A stretch of 64,000 nucleotides of DNA from Ophiura sarsii (taxonomy: Eukaryota > Echinodermata > Ophiuroidea > Amphilepidida > Ophiuridae). The translations under genes and the position numbers were made by a program. The notes under the pieces are model-generated. The model was not told the DNA's origin. It worked only from the letters and a program-made list of their open reading frames with translations, and made no database searches. The stretch covers positions 23,937,121-24,001,120 of the forward strand of contig CM069452.1 of NCBI GenBank assembly GCA_035610835.1. Direction: 5' to 3'. Positions 51,101-52,320 of the stretch are shown here, piece after piece. The first letter of the stretch is position 1, and every line of letters begins with the position of its first letter.

Positions 51101-51601
51101 TATTATTTTATCTCTATACAGTTGGAGTGGGATGTTCAGTCCATAGGACGACAGAGTATGCATAGCCGTCAGAGTCATCATAGCCAGCACAGTCATCACA
51201 CCAATAAGAGTTTCAACACAAGTGGTTCAAAAGCGCCCTCTGTACACAGCGCAAATTTCTACCCAGCACCGCCATTCCAACAGACTTCCAAACCGTCCCC
51301 ACCTCATCAGCCGCCACCTCATCAGCCACCCATGCCGATGCAACATCAGCAGCAATTACCACCAGATCACGACGACGACGAGGATTCACAGGACTTCGAC
51401 GACTTGATATTCGCACTCAAGACGGGCGGAGCTTATGTGAGCGACGCCGAGGCATCACCGCTGCCTTCAATGAGATCTCCTTCGAGAGGTTGGAATGACA
51501 CTACAATGGATAGTGAGACATTTTTGCTTGACGATACTGTAGATGACGCACAAGCTCATTATGAGATGAGAAAGATATCTATTGCCGATACACATTTATA
51601 A
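1..51601 (+). CDS. ADGRV1: Adhesion G protein-coupled receptor V1 (ADGRV1/VLGR1), 3' part, 42 exons
   Basis: The gene is partial: its 5' end lies before the window. Joining 42 exons at GT/AG sites keeps one open frame of 2249 residues to the stop at 51599-51601, counting the duplicated exon 28 once. Order: end of one Calx-beta unit (residues 1-48), eleven Calx-beta units (about 49-1468), GAIN domain (about 1469-1713), GPS cleavage motif His-Leu-Ser at 1712-1714, seven-helix domain (about 1725-1996), tail to 2249. Family knowledge: ADGRV1 is the giant adhesion GPCR of hair-cell ankle links and photoreceptor periciliary membranes; its Calx-beta units are extracellular, and its C-terminal PDZ ligand binds whirlin/harmonin-type scaffolds. 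Identification rests on vertebrate-like blocks such as FSWMLIQ, VMNDEHT, AYQVKPQWK, TWLWGGLH, DFDDLIFALKTG and the C-terminal DTHL. Introns are mostly 0.3-2 kb; intron 22 is 4.9 kb and intron 41 is 12.8 kb, both swollen by repeats. Confidence 0.95.
340..600. repeat. Dispersed repeat, copy 1
   Basis: It lies in intron 1 and is clearly similar to the reverse complement of 8937-9195. Shared blocks include caggcaatttgattg and gccctacacaaag. Family not recognised. Confidence 0.6.
976..1099 (+). CDS. ADGRV1: ADGRV1 exon 2
   Basis: It completes the last strand of the first, partial unit (TATVVIQAN) and opens Calx-beta unit 1 (SGIVSVLPQSRDVLV). Acceptor is cacag, donor gtaagt. The intron before it contains a copy of a dispersed repeat. 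Confidence 0.85.
1570..1708 (+). CDS. ADGRV1: ADGRV1 exon 3
   Basis: This is the central part of Calx-beta unit 1: LTRGAGIFGRVTVNW is the usual G-x-F/G-x-V-x-V-x-W strand pair. Acceptor tttcag, donor gtaata. Confidence 0.85.
2109..2303 (+). CDS. ADGRV1: ADGRV1 exon 4
   Basis: It holds the end of Calx-beta unit 1 (acidic loop IDDQIPELPQTFTLQL) and the start of unit 2 (NPRGIFEFAG). The exon is in phase 0 at both ends. Confidence 0.87.
2314..2536. mobile_element. MITE, TACTGTAAAACC-type
   Basis: The left end is tactgtaaaaccagaaatgt and the right end is its approximate reverse complement (gaacattttatggttttaca). The TA at the edges fits a Tc1/mariner-type non-autonomous element. It lies in intron 4. 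Confidence 0.65.
2780..2891 (+). CDS. ADGRV1: ADGRV1 exon 5
   Basis: Middle of Calx-beta unit 2 (VLRNAGILGDVRVSYTT). Acceptor is cattag, donor gtaggt. Confidence 0.85.
3504..3627 (+). CDS. ADGRV1: ADGRV1 exon 6
   Basis: It carries the acidic DDIPEGPESFNVNLTNV signature of Calx-beta unit 2. Acceptor atttcag, donor gttagt, with two bases carried to the next exon. Confidence 0.85.
4095..4240 (+). CDS. ADGRV1: ADGRV1 exon 7
   Basis: It encodes the last strand of Calx-beta unit 2 after an unusually long loop (DGDFDVSSNG onward), then the start of unit 3 (NAEGVIEFAHGTLFE). Confidence 0.85.
4333..4578. mobile_element. Inverted-repeat element with about 45-bp arms
   Basis: Arms contain agttagacctggtctaagtg on the left and the complement cacttagaccaggtctaact on the right, with a second block of gttagac/gtctaac on each arm. 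It lies in intron 7; superfamily unclear. Confidence 0.7.
4709..5142 (+). CDS. ADGRV1: ADGRV1 exon 8 (largest Calx-beta exon)
   Basis: At 434 bp this is the second-largest coding exon of the window, after the terminal one. It covers most of Calx-beta unit 3 (RSAGTFGYVTAKFQ, then the acidic loop DDQVKEFSEYFEIAL) and the first half of unit 4 (GPDGLISFGAS). Confidence 0.9.
5562..5807 (+). mobile_element. TTAA MITE family A, copy 1
   Basis: Begins TTAA-cactttccacacggc and ends gccgcgtggaaagtg-TTAA. About 245 bp, in intron 8. TTAA target duplication suggests a piggyBac-type source. Six copies are in the window. Confidence 0.8.
5848..6093 (+). CDS. ADGRV1: ADGRV1 exon 9
   Basis: Second half of Calx-beta unit 4. 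Its acidic signature is degenerate (SGPEVQETYIVQIYQV), so calcium binding by this unit is doubtful. Phase 0 at both ends. Confidence 0.85.
6467..6616 (+). CDS. ADGRV1: ADGRV1 exon 10
   Basis: Start of Calx-beta unit 5 (DPNGVVQFYADSV) up to its GSVGDIT turn. Acceptor gtgcag, donor gtaagc. Confidence 0.87.
7213..7414. mobile_element. MITE family H, copy 1
   Basis: Starts tactgtaaaaccacttaatt and ends gcgttttacagta. Its body contains repeated gaatt/aatttcgcgaa motifs. Intron 10. Confidence 0.7.
7473..7699 (+). CDS. ADGRV1: ADGRV1 exon 11
   Basis: Remainder of Calx-beta unit 5, with the acidic strand SDLEPELLERFSLVL. Two bases are carried to the next exon. Confidence 0.87.
8125..8281 (+). CDS. 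ADGRV1: ADGRV1 exon 12
   Basis: Start of Calx-beta unit 6 (DDPHGVFAVNG, then LAGTDGDVRVKWGL). A short palindromic element begins only 55 bp after its donor. Confidence 0.87.
8336..8516. mobile_element. Palindromic MITE with 32-bp perfect inverted repeats
   Basis: The left arm starts tataatcaaaacaaataatt and the right arm is its exact complement for about 32 bp, ending aattatttgttttgattata. TA at both edges; intron 12. Confidence 0.8.
8774..8836 (+). CDS. ADGRV1: ADGRV1 exon 13 (63-bp exon)
   Basis: A small in-phase exon (21 codons, GITGAFVPSTGEMICRTG) with good acceptor cgcag and donor gtaagt. It sits in the middle of unit 6. Because it is a multiple of three it could be skipped without loss of frame. 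Confidence 0.75.
8937..9195. repeat. Dispersed repeat, copy 2 (inverted relative to 340-600)
   Basis: Opposite orientation to the copy in intron 1. No open reading frame of note. Confidence 0.6.
9439..9541 (+). CDS. ADGRV1: ADGRV1 exon 14
   Basis: Late part of Calx-beta unit 6 (FLERDTTFTVNITNLEYMG). Acceptor ttttcag, donor gtaaga. Confidence 0.85.
9592..9827. mobile_element. MITE family G, copy 1
   Basis: Begins tatagtttaatcagtcccaa; ends ttggaactgttcaaactata. Flanks of TA. Intron 14. Confidence 0.75.
9920..10033 (+). CDS. ADGRV1: ADGRV1 exon 15
   Basis: Last strand of unit 6 (TALIIVPQEAAN) and start of unit 7 (SLVGFRMEDTTLDE). One base is carried over at each side. Confidence 0.83.
10290..10690 (-). 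pseudogene. LINE reverse transcriptase, C-terminal remnant
   Basis: On the minus strand two overlapping frames give ELWCWSRMLRINWTMKRTNA, LQEVGMKTRLLGLINSKTLS and VGHIARC. This is the usual order after the reverse transcriptase domain of many non-LTR retrotransposons (WRRMLRIxWxxxRTN ... GHIxR). Frameshifts and missing upstream domains show it is dead. It lies in intron 15. Clade (I/Jockey-like or RTE-like) cannot be decided here. Confidence 0.7.
10910..11091 (+). CDS. ADGRV1: ADGRV1 exon 16
   Basis: Central part of Calx-beta unit 7 (VTLIVERIGSYGTLSVLWED). Acceptor ttcacag, donor gtaagt. A minus-strand LINE remnant lies in the intron before it. Confidence 0.87.
11226..11427. mobile_element. 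MITE family H, copy 2
   Basis: Starts tactgtaaaacactttaatt and ends ggtcttacagta; in reverse orientation relative to copy 1 judging from the internal blocks. Intron 16. Confidence 0.65.
11642..11821 (+). CDS. ADGRV1: ADGRV1 exon 17
   Basis: End of unit 7 (SELFVVHLTDAQSPAAGGARL) and start of unit 8 (YGIIGFASDSRNVRV). In phase 0. Confidence 0.87.
12309..12558 (+). CDS. ADGRV1: ADGRV1 exon 18
   Basis: Most of Calx-beta unit 8 (VERAVGTYGSILISYQT, then EEDEPELGKIFYVNIT). Donor gtatgt. Confidence 0.88.
12955..13116 (+). CDS. ADGRV1: ADGRV1 exon 19
   Basis: Linker after unit 8 and start of unit 9 (DPFGVLSMTPDLILTPES). Acceptor tttacag, donor gtaaat. Confidence 0.83.
13415..13647 (+). mobile_element. 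TTAA MITE family A, copy 2
   Basis: Begins TTAA-cactttccacaaggc; the right end gccgtgtggaaagtt-TTAA has one change. It lies in intron 19. Confidence 0.78.
14114..14304 (+). CDS. ADGRV1: ADGRV1 exon 20
   Basis: Middle of Calx-beta unit 9 (GGSHGDVSVTVRTVGG) with an extra loop rich in Asn, Asp and Glu. Acceptor atatag, donor gtaagc. Confidence 0.85.
14731..14871 (+). CDS. ADGRV1: ADGRV1 exon 21
   Basis: Acidic end of Calx-beta unit 9 (CDDTEPEPNELFFVYLENP). In phase 0, with donor gtagat. Confidence 0.87.
15456..15608 (+). CDS. ADGRV1: ADGRV1 exon 22
   Basis: Start of Calx-beta unit 10 (DYNGVIGFHVESMEVVVYED). A 4.9-kb repeat-filled intron follows. Confidence 0.87.
16013..16231. mobile_element. 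MITE, TACxxxATGTAAAAGTGG-type
   Basis: Left end tacataatgtaaaagtggaa; right end cattttcacttttacagta is its approximate complement. Mariner-like; intron 22. Confidence 0.6.
17025..17387. mobile_element. TTAA MITE family C, with empty site in the neighbouring copy
   Basis: TTAA-aggggcattaagagatgt at the left and cattgtgtcact-TTAA at the right. The sister copy has a single TTAA at 17963-17966 in the same context (gccacTTAAcctcc), which shows the exact insertion and its 4-bp target duplication. Confidence 0.85.
18054..18366. mobile_element. Inverted-repeat element in copy 2 of the duplication
   Basis: Left arm atcatttgtctcaaagctc, right arm gagctttgagacaaaagat; the centre is A- and T-homopolymer rich. 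Absent from copy 1. Confidence 0.65.
19026..19445. mobile_element. TTAA foldback element with about 150-bp arms
   Basis: TTAA-aggaggtgtcctgcaagcac at the left and gtgcttgctggacacctcct-TTAA at the right. The arms (about 19030-19175 and 19295-19441) are nearly perfect complements around a loop of about 120 bp, so the transcript would form a long hairpin. Confidence 0.85.
20021..20251. mobile_element. MITE family G, copy 2
   Basis: Begins tatagtttaatcagttccaa; ends ttggaattgatcaaactata. End of intron 22. Confidence 0.75.
20478..20624 (+). CDS. ADGRV1: ADGRV1 exon 23
   Basis: Middle of Calx-beta unit 10 (VEWHATYSRTGDIS) with an acidic insert containing two cysteines. In phase 0. Confidence 0.85.
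21137..21282 (+). CDS. ADGRV1: ADGRV1 exon 24
   Basis: End of unit 10 (EPEFSKSFFVELIGAQPGASL) and start of unit 11 (YPYGLMKFTTDTR). Donor gtgagt. Confidence 0.88.
21370..21850 (+). repeat. Dispersed repeat V, copy 1
   Basis: Contains ataaaggtattgtttttaga, an atattgt/acaatat inverted part and gagaaccaatgagaattgc. Matches 35490-36015 in reverse complement. Intron 24. Family not recognised. Confidence 0.65.
22079..22280 (+). CDS. ADGRV1: ADGRV1 exon 25
   Basis: Calx-beta unit 11, the last one (VNVERIGGSSLDLTVSWTT, then GVLEFSQGM). Acceptor cttcag, donor gtaagt. Confidence 0.88.
22440..22737 (+). mobile_element. tRNA-derived SINE with L2-like tail
   Basis: The head has an A-box-like gtgtggcctagcagaatcag and a B-box-like ggttgcgagttggagccc. 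The 3' end has gtaaagcgctttgagac, gtaaagcgctatataaa and an (ATT)n tail, the arrangement of SINEs mobilised by L2/CR1-type LINEs. Just before exon 26. Confidence 0.8.
22778..22884 (+). CDS. ADGRV1: ADGRV1 exon 26
   Basis: Late strand of unit 11 (FPKQFHVQLYDATNGA). A tRNA-derived SINE lies just upstream in the intron. Confidence 0.86.
23243..23359 (+). CDS. ADGRV1: ADGRV1 exon 27 (Calx-beta to GAIN junction)
   Basis: It ends the last Calx-beta strand (RANVTIVIDERT) and begins the GAIN domain (DVWDTWYDAMTD). Acceptor ctgtag, donor gtaaga. Confidence 0.85.
23907..24014 (+). CDS. ADGRV1: ADGRV1 exon 28a (first copy of a tandem duplicated exon)
   Basis: A 108-bp GAIN-domain exon (ILQDITRHIRTEMTTEQ and onward), preceded by a strong pyrimidine tract and tgcag, with donor gtaagt. 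A second copy lies 130 bp downstream and encodes the same residues. 28a has the better acceptor and is the more likely constitutive exon. Confidence 0.85.
24037..24144 (+). CDS. ADGRV1: ADGRV1 exon 28b (second copy of the duplicated exon)
   Basis: A 108-bp copy of exon 28a, shifted by 130 bp, including the donor and the bases after it. I see three differences inside the exon, all synonymous. The sequence between the copies is only 22 bp (24015-24036), too short to be removed as an intron, so a transcript can use 28a or 28b but hardly both. The acceptor atgtag has a weak pyrimidine tract. An uncollapsed haplotype in the assembly would look the same. Confidence 0.5.
24215..24385. mobile_element. 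Harbinger-like MITE Q, copy 1
   Basis: Ends ggcaacaaaaaacacac and gggttttttcgtcgcc, with inner gtctaca/ctgtagaac blocks on both arms; preceded by TTA. Intron 28. Confidence 0.55.
24780..24854 (+). CDS. ADGRV1: ADGRV1 exon 29
   Basis: Short GAIN-domain exon (LAADIQEELMSTFCALMD) of 75 bp; acceptor tatcag, donor gtgaga. Confidence 0.83.
25101..25349 (-). mobile_element. TTAA MITE family A, copy 3 (reverse)
   Basis: Same family in reverse orientation, in intron 29. The right terminal TTAA has decayed to gtaag. Confidence 0.75.
25483..25650 (+). CDS. ADGRV1: ADGRV1 exon 30
   Basis: GAIN-domain exon (YELAKLFIKFAYTLVTDFEC, LVEAARWLPEQ). Donor gtgagt. Confidence 0.86.
26372..26737. mobile_element. 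TTAA MITE family B, copy 1
   Basis: TTAA-aggtagatgacccgatcaca at the left and tgtgatcgggtcatctacct-TTAA at the right: perfect 20-bp ends. Intron 30. Confidence 0.85.
27389..27545 (+). CDS. ADGRV1: ADGRV1 exon 31
   Basis: GAIN-domain exon (FTLPEDLLDI, IHFIEYSSQQWFYGDGQ). Acceptor ttacag, donor gttagt, ending in phase 0. Confidence 0.86.
27691..27942. mobile_element. Inverted-repeat element with about 38-bp arms
   Basis: Left arm tatcaagggctcataaacac, continuing aaggcctcatctccat; right arm is the complement with two mismatches. Intron 31. Confidence 0.7.
28079..28490. mobile_element. Inverted-repeat element, TAAGGCCT ends
   Basis: Left arm taaggcctaaaaaaa then ggtttgattggcgtaac; right arm gttacgccaatcaaac then ttttttaaggccta. 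Intron 31. Confidence 0.7.
28848..29015 (+). CDS. ADGRV1: ADGRV1 exon 32 (GAIN subdomain B)
   Basis: GAIN beta-sandwich strands (VISVGIKGAESNF, TPVVYRIYTED) and the first half of the GPS (CILFNGPSERWLPDHC). The usual first Trp of the GPS is Phe here; the second Trp and the cysteines are kept. Confidence 0.88.
29755..29877 (+). CDS. ADGRV1: ADGRV1 exon 33 (GPS cleavage site and start of TM1)
   Basis: It carries the last GPS cysteines and the cleavage triad His-Leu-Ser (ECACTHLSEYGAQ), followed by the tethered-agonist stretch and the start of TM1 (YSAYVYASCYVAM). In adhesion GPCRs self-cleavage occurs between Leu and Ser/Thr. Confidence 0.9.
30110..30465 (-). mobile_element. TTAA MITE family B, old reverse copy
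   Basis: Blocks such as caaagtttgagttgcata and ttgagtagtacacaaac match family B in reverse; ends are worn (right end ccacct-TTAA). Intron 33. Confidence 0.6.
30675..30779 (+). CDS. ADGRV1: ADGRV1 exon 34 (TM1-TM2)
   Basis: Rest of TM1 (AGMVLAILAHNICSVYSMF), first intracellular loop, and start of TM2 (ILMHMCFATMALE). In phase 0. Confidence 0.9.
31295..31411 (+). CDS. ADGRV1: ADGRV1 exon 35 (TM2-TM3)
   Basis: End of TM2, first extracellular loop with the disulfide cysteine (SLQGCAVLG), and TM3 (IHYFFLAQFSWMLIQ). The FSWMLIQ block is as in vertebrate ADGRV1. Confidence 0.93.
31672..31919 (+). mobile_element. TTAA MITE family A, copy 4
   Basis: TTAA-cactttccacacaga at the left and gccgcatggaaagtg-TTAA at the right, in intron 35. 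Confidence 0.8.
32125..32206 (+). CDS. ADGRV1: ADGRV1 exon 36 (second intracellular loop, TM4 start)
   Basis: SFNLWKVFVMNDEHTVRYY, the second intracellular loop typical of ADGRV1, then the first half of TM4. Acceptor ttctag, donor gtaagt. Confidence 0.92.
32471..32684. mobile_element. hAT-type MITE with perfect 8-bp target duplication
   Basis: Ends cagggctgtacttag and gaaggtacatccctg (imperfect complements). It is bounded by atagaggc at 32463-32470 and again at 32685-32692. The 8-bp duplication and the CAGGG ends are typical of hAT. Intron 36. Confidence 0.88.
33054..33192 (+). CDS. ADGRV1: ADGRV1 exon 37 (TM4 and second extracellular loop)
   Basis: TM4 (SLPVVVVVSYIIIAYAVF) and the second extracellular loop (IYGDVHLNGD) up to the conserved Cys in the next exon. 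Confidence 0.92.
33638..33856. mobile_element. MITE family G, copy 3 (reverse)
   Basis: Begins tatagttcagccagttccaa; ends ttgaactgattgaacaata. The inner sequence matches the other two copies in reverse. Intron 37. Confidence 0.72.
34038..34195 (+). CDS. ADGRV1: ADGRV1 exon 38 (TM5 and third intracellular loop)
   Basis: Loop cysteine (CFMPNGYAAL), TM5, and the intracellular motif FIQAYQVKPQWKRYDD, the clearest ADGRV1 signature in the window. Confidence 0.94.
34554..34786 (+). mobile_element. TTAA MITE family A, copy 5
   Basis: TTAA-cactttccacgcggc at the left and cgcgtggaaagtg-TTAA at the right, with a small deletion before the right arm; intron 38. Confidence 0.8.
34984..35105 (+). CDS. ADGRV1: ADGRV1 exon 39 (TM6 and TM7 start)
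   Basis: TM6 with the adhesion-GPCR toggle motif LTWLWGGLHIAY, third extracellular loop, and the first part of TM7 (LWSAVLFSMFNIIL). Confidence 0.94.
35313..35480 (+). mobile_element. tRNA-derived SINE remnant
   Basis: Tggtgtggtggttgacttgc and the B-box-like ggattcaatacccgg are tRNA-like. The rest is unremarkable and no tail is obvious. Intron 39. Confidence 0.5.
35490..36015 (-). repeat. Dispersed repeat V, copy 2 (reverse)
   Basis: Reverse complement of the 21370-21850 repeat with an extra GC-rich part (about 35690-35760). Intron 39. Confidence 0.65.
36025..36249. mobile_element. Foldback MITE with about 48-bp arms
   Basis: Left arm tagggtaaactcgccagttt, continuing to gaccgaaa/ttttcggtcact motifs; right arm is the near-perfect complement ending aaactggcgactttacccta. 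TA at the edges. Intron 39. Confidence 0.8.
36416..36643 (+). CDS. ADGRV1: ADGRV1 exon 40 (TM7 end and proximal tail)
   Basis: End of TM7 (GLYAFIVYTILRNQLCRP) and 55 residues of cytoplasmic tail. 228 bp, phase 0. Confidence 0.9.
37170..37206. repeat. Simple repeat (GT)n(TA)n
   Basis: Gtgtgtgta followed by about a dozen TA units, directly at the left end of a mariner-like element. Confidence 0.85.
37203..38004. mobile_element. Mariner-like non-autonomous element, 0.8 kb
   Basis: Left end tacagtctgtaacaaaaaaa; right end ttcttttgttacagtctgta is its approximate complement. TA dinucleotides flank it. No transposase frame. Intron 40. Confidence 0.65.
38067..38134. other. Hairpin upstream of exon 41
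   Basis: Ctcgcacctatctcttaccatgc pairs with the downstream gcatggtgagagagaggtgcg (two to three mismatches), about 26-bp stem, ending 124 bp before the exon 41 acceptor. Confidence 0.55.
38259..38357 (+). CDS. ADGRV1: ADGRV1 exon 41 (acidic tail segment)
   Basis: A 99-bp in-phase exon encoding an acidic stretch with a short internal repeat (EDVNLDINGDVNLED). I know no counterpart in vertebrate tails. Acceptor aaacag, donor gtaaga. It could be skipped without frame loss. Confidence 0.75.
38705..39067. mobile_element. TTAA MITE family B, copy 2
   Basis: Nearly identical to 26372-26737 over its full length, in the same orientation; a few single-base differences and indels only. It lies 190 bp left of the DIRS element. 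Confidence 0.85.
39258..39453. repeat. DIRS left terminal repeat
   Basis: 54 bp of unique end (gattcccctctccccgcggg onward) followed by the 142-bp inverted repeat 39312-39453, which I find identical to the reverse complement of 46697-46838. Confidence 0.9.
39523..39636. repeat. DIRS internal complementary region
   Basis: Cttgagcaaggtaagtatac to gaggggaatc is the complement of the left end; atcaccagcgcttgttaata onward is the complement of the right end. The two meet at 39589-39591. This region serves as template for closing the circle in the DIRS replication model. Confidence 0.9.
39791..40927 (-). CDS. DIRS tyrosine recombinase (YR)
   Basis: 378 residues from an ATG at 40927. It is the integrase of the element: it inserts the circular DNA copy by strand exchange with a Tyr nucleophile. 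Visible catalytic residues are Arg164 (ASGRRVSEIHAL), His295 and Arg298 (RAHDLRSQ), Trp321 in the second His/Trp position (AAGWSTS) and Tyr331 (FQSVYLKDP). The N-terminal core-binding part includes RPSTRATYNSRLVKYFKWC. The frame stays open upstream to 42787, but that part only shadows the RT frame. It overlaps the end of RT/RNase H by 178 bp. The start is inferred. Confidence 0.9.
   Translation of the reverse strand: MEHFIRSYVAEGLSREAAILAAKARRPSTRATYNSRLVKYFKWCRDKQISPHKAPVGAIAGFLTEQFKHNMANPRSVRCFRTAIASVHHGFEGGMTVSTSPTLNSLIKGAFHERPPVRSLVPAWDLPLVLGALADSPYEPMHLLDLPDLTRKTVFLVAAASGRRVSEIHALSMKEGHIRFSSGAVTLLPRAGFLAKNQTLDFTPRPIVLPDLRMASGSSDCGPWCPVRALKYYLKRTEKHRVKADGTIRDQLFLITVSPFTPASKSTMARWIIQVIKESLGGQERRLAGARIRAHDLRSQLASWALYKGASIKEVMEAAGWSTSTTFQSVYLKDPICGQAVTSARVLSAAAASATAAPGSQRSRGRRQEDGSSNLTSL
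40750..43359 (-). CDS. DIRS reverse transcriptase / RNase H
   Basis: 869-codon frame. The reverse transcriptase copies the element RNA into DNA. Motifs: KSGEWRPILNLKPLN, DLKDAYLHVPV, LPFGLSTAPRTF and the catalytic YLDD at about 379-382. The RNase H part follows, with TTDASKGGWGAHWG (Asp546), NRLELLAVHLAL and IRCDNLSVV; after it comes LADALSRGG and a C-terminal region (PSIDLFATG, YAFPPIALIPRVL, PLWPRQMWFLRLL) usual in DIRS polyproteins. The first 170 codons overlap the gag frame and are Arg-rich shadow sequence, so the real start is probably near 42850; it may need frameshifting or its own initiation. Confidence 0.92.
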   Translation of the reverse strand: MYQQSITLGLLSGWRSTASKTPSRPLTLQTRRDWLGPRSLQTSSVVGGRLSRKRRRRTVSSDWRLRGPGKRRRKKVARRIRPLKLLKSHTPIDNRLPLRSRHLRRADIEAVEAEEARRTAERMGMVGAAVRAPGHLGEVEREVRFAATVAVAKGQAAAEAAAAGKTAENDRLGQRPSFLPVGGRLSFFGEEWGRVTSDKWVLDTVSSGYQLEFTRPPPSTRVFRRTDLPRDPDKRNALSSEVQALLEKDAIEQVAPGQVAFMSTFFLTTKKSGEWRPILNLKPLNVFIEPKKFRMETLAAVLKELRPGWWGATLDLKDAYLHVPVRPLDRKWLGFCIGGRTYRYKVLPFGLSTAPRTFTRVVKVIAEYLRQRGMFVFVYLDDWLVTAPSSEILQEQIIIVRRLVTSLGFVVNEGKSAPVPSQQVQFLGAMILFAEGKVIPTQDRVAAVTKCALEILLARTAPARLWMRLLGLIASLTAILPQCRLRMRVIQLHVLSRFSLRRDLLTTPISSARGIDKELRWWTHRPNLIRGQPFTDQAPSSSLTTDASKGGWGAHWGDITLSDRWTSAIARLHINRLELLAVHLALRKLLPEVKGKTVKIRCDNLSVVIYINRQGGTRSRSLSFQTIKLLVWCARHGITLVAEHLPGADNKLADALSRGGTPLRAAAKVRGTSVEWQLNGVVCRTLFNLLEKPSIDLFATGRNAQLPVYCTWGLDPMAYAADAMIISWNMMLAYAFPPIALIPRVLEKLSRSRNCRLLLIAPLWPRQMWFLRLLSLMVDNPISLPLTEDLLIYPNQTTVPLTTAQTLHLTAWSISSDLTLQRDFQERLPSWLQRQGDLPPGQLIIPASSSTSNGVGTNKLVHIKPLWGP
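42851..45568 (-). CDS. DIRS gag-like ORF1 protein
   Basis: 905 residues. The N-terminus has Cys9-x2-Cys12 and Cys27-x2-Cys30, a possible zinc ribbon. A long Arg/Ser-rich middle (RSRDRSPLKD, RSRQRSRERS) suggests RNA binding or a nuclear location. The part from about residue 490 (TPPLTVMEIEMVRALGEPY to DLMHVSAEHYARLAFRLAL) is the conserved capsid-like region of DIRS gag. The C-terminus is Gly/Lys/Arg-rich. Function is inferred from position and composition. Confidence 0.8.
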   Translation of the reverse strand: MSEKRSRACEGCHRFLPREDKDPHGECPFCRRCSMEAPCELDAAWSAEQWDEYEADKVAKRELEKQRKELRKEAREAAAVLQTTEADGDPDITELGLGATMELDYSEEPVRSPLKKRSPVKRPAPPLAPDMNAIVRSFFGSPEFSVQLAAIVKSSQQRARESSSSSSSSSSICPSPRSKNSSPDRSRGLTPEKEEDNAPARTYGKNDKRTRDCPPTRQRSRQRSRERSRGEDGTERRGRRRSRDRSPLKDRRTREHSRTDRRSHEVPPSERRSKSRSDRRSREMSRDRPRTDSSFSWFGSGASAEVGHGQSRDRSRSRIDSQRDKGGYDYHPREQSEEAHWSRSRHAYGSYGERSGYGQDGTMEEGSLHSRGGQPSHREPAASLPSRDRHYQATAVGGPRYSAPHTLSRAPSGSDPRPPRTRSPSDWDRFLNRSAEQDVSTPTVDPNYCGSEWSPPPASLTALSPTFEPSYLPDPGEATKDVSCPTAKQVGTDSGKVTTPPLTVMEIEMVRALGEPYAVQKPSDSLLDQGQDQPLKYLSPEVSAPFFAYAMMSAKIPIRFPPKEDADTFELGEAEKATVRKPHRPYIPVTKTLQRYVRDLQQTGRAPPRKAWIPKSFPAPPEAEAEFFSPPLIPSDCWRQMETDQNSWCRPDKQPPPGVEGGQPSGKPLQAHKVFKWNEPRDKELRELEQMARDGLRVNNSSLLAFAHLINGRLDVNSPMRLAAEKRTLYTLRDLMHVSAEHYARLAFRLALHRKQNAIKALNLADKTGLARTPITSDLFGGRWPAFKEAETAHRKQRLEAERTRKAAQKKGGTANQTSQAAQKSHSDRQPSTSQKSAPQKGGYRGGGSGGGKKDSGKDGNGGSGRPSSGTSRGGGKGSSFRGNRGGGKGAGRGGGGGGGQDRRK
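46697..46864. repeat. DIRS right terminal repeat
   Basis: 142-bp inverted repeat plus a 26-bp unique end (cggtagtattaacaagcgct, then ggtgat). Confidence 0.9.
47075..47210. mobile_element. TTAA MITE family C, truncated second copy
   Basis: Aaggggcattaagagatgtgg and the following 130 bp match 17028 onward, including gcagcaccctcaattacaaa. The right half is absent. In the last intron. Confidence 0.7.
47651..47797. mobile_element. MITE family H, copy 3 (shorter)
   Basis: Starts tactgtaaaactgcttaaat and ends gtgttttacagta, about 147 bp. In the last intron. Confidence 0.68.
48557..48772. mobile_element. Harbinger-like MITE Q, copy 2
   Basis: Arms gacgacaaaaaacaccctgt and actgggtgtttttttcctcg; TTA occurs directly on both sides (48554-48556 and 48773-48775), which fits the 3-bp target of PIF/Harbinger. 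Related fragments lie near 1960-2030 and 13318-13375. Confidence 0.6.
49699..50622 (+). repeat. 71-bp tandem satellite, about 13 copies
   Basis: The unit starts ctttctcaaactacctcaag; starts fall at 49699, 49770, 49841 and then every 71 bp to 50551. Units are nearly identical, with ataggtcaagcc/ataggcaaagcc and caagtct/caagact variants. Each unit is itself rich in the 5-bp motif aagtc. Degenerate copies extend from about 49640 to 50835. About 0.5 kb upstream of the last ADGRV1 coding exon. Confidence 0.95.
51122..51601 (+). CDS. ADGRV1: ADGRV1 exon 42, terminal coding exon with PDZ ligand
   Basis: 159 codons and a stop. It has a His/Ser-rich part (SHHSQHSHHT), a Pro/Gln-rich part, the conserved block DSQDFDDLIFALKTGGAYVS, and the C-terminus RKISIADTHL. 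DTHL matches the PDZ-binding terminus of vertebrate ADGRV1. The acceptor ctatacag lies at the end of a 12.8-kb intron. Confidence 0.94.
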   Translation: MEWDVQSIGRQSMHSRQSHHSQHSHHTNKSFNTSGSKAPSVHSANFYPAPPFQQTSKPSPPHQPPPHQPPMPMQHQQQLPPDHDDDEDSQDFDDLIFALKTGGAYVSDAEASPLPSMRSPSRGWNDTTMDSETFLLDDTVDDAQAHYEMRKISIADTHL

Positions 51602-52320
51602 CATATGGCTTTCAACTGAGGGTCAGGAGTGTGTATTATATAGACAAGGCATTACAATTGCCTACCTACTAACATTGTTTGTGTATACTAACTACTCAGA
51701 CTATGTTAGCCCACCTTATTGGAGGAGAATTTTTAAAATGTTACTATTGAAAATATGGCAGGAGAGGTTCTTATTATAATTGAAATATTGCTCAGAATCT
51801 CCCCTACAATCTTTCAATATTTTATACTGAATGTGGGTTATGTAAGATTGATAAATGGCCAGTACTGTATCAGTAAAATTTGGATTGTAAAGTATATTGC
51901 TTCCAAATTTACAAACCACCTTGAAATTAAGCCTCCTTGTTTTGTATTATTGAAATCAACATTCCATACTTAAATGAAGTTACTTCAGAATTGTGCTTTA
52001 ACACTGAAACCTTAAAGAGTATTATATTTTGCTTGAATATTGTTTTTGATATTTGTACTTAAAAGTCTTAAATTATTTATCAAAATCATGATTAAAATTC
52101 CACTTAAAGGTGTGCCTTATAAATATTTACAAAGTCTATCTTTTTATCATAATGTTGGGTTTAAATCATTTTTATACTTTCACCATTCAGAGTTGCCATT
52201 TAGTATCACTGAAAATATCTGACAATTATGAGAAAATTGTGAAGTGAAAAAAGTGAATTATTTGGGTGTAAAAAGCTCTAAAATAAATGGATGAAAATAA
52301 ATGAATAAAACTGCAAAAAT
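51602..52320 (+). other. Probable ADGRV1 3' untranslated region
   Basis: AT-rich sequence directly after the stop codon with no further coding signal. AATAAA-type signals occur at about 52282 and 52303, but many similar hexamers follow, so the polyadenylation site is not fixed. Confidence 0.45.

Noticed and set aside
51213..51416. 67-codon minus-strand frame
   Set aside because: Antisense shadow of the terminal ADGRV1 exon.
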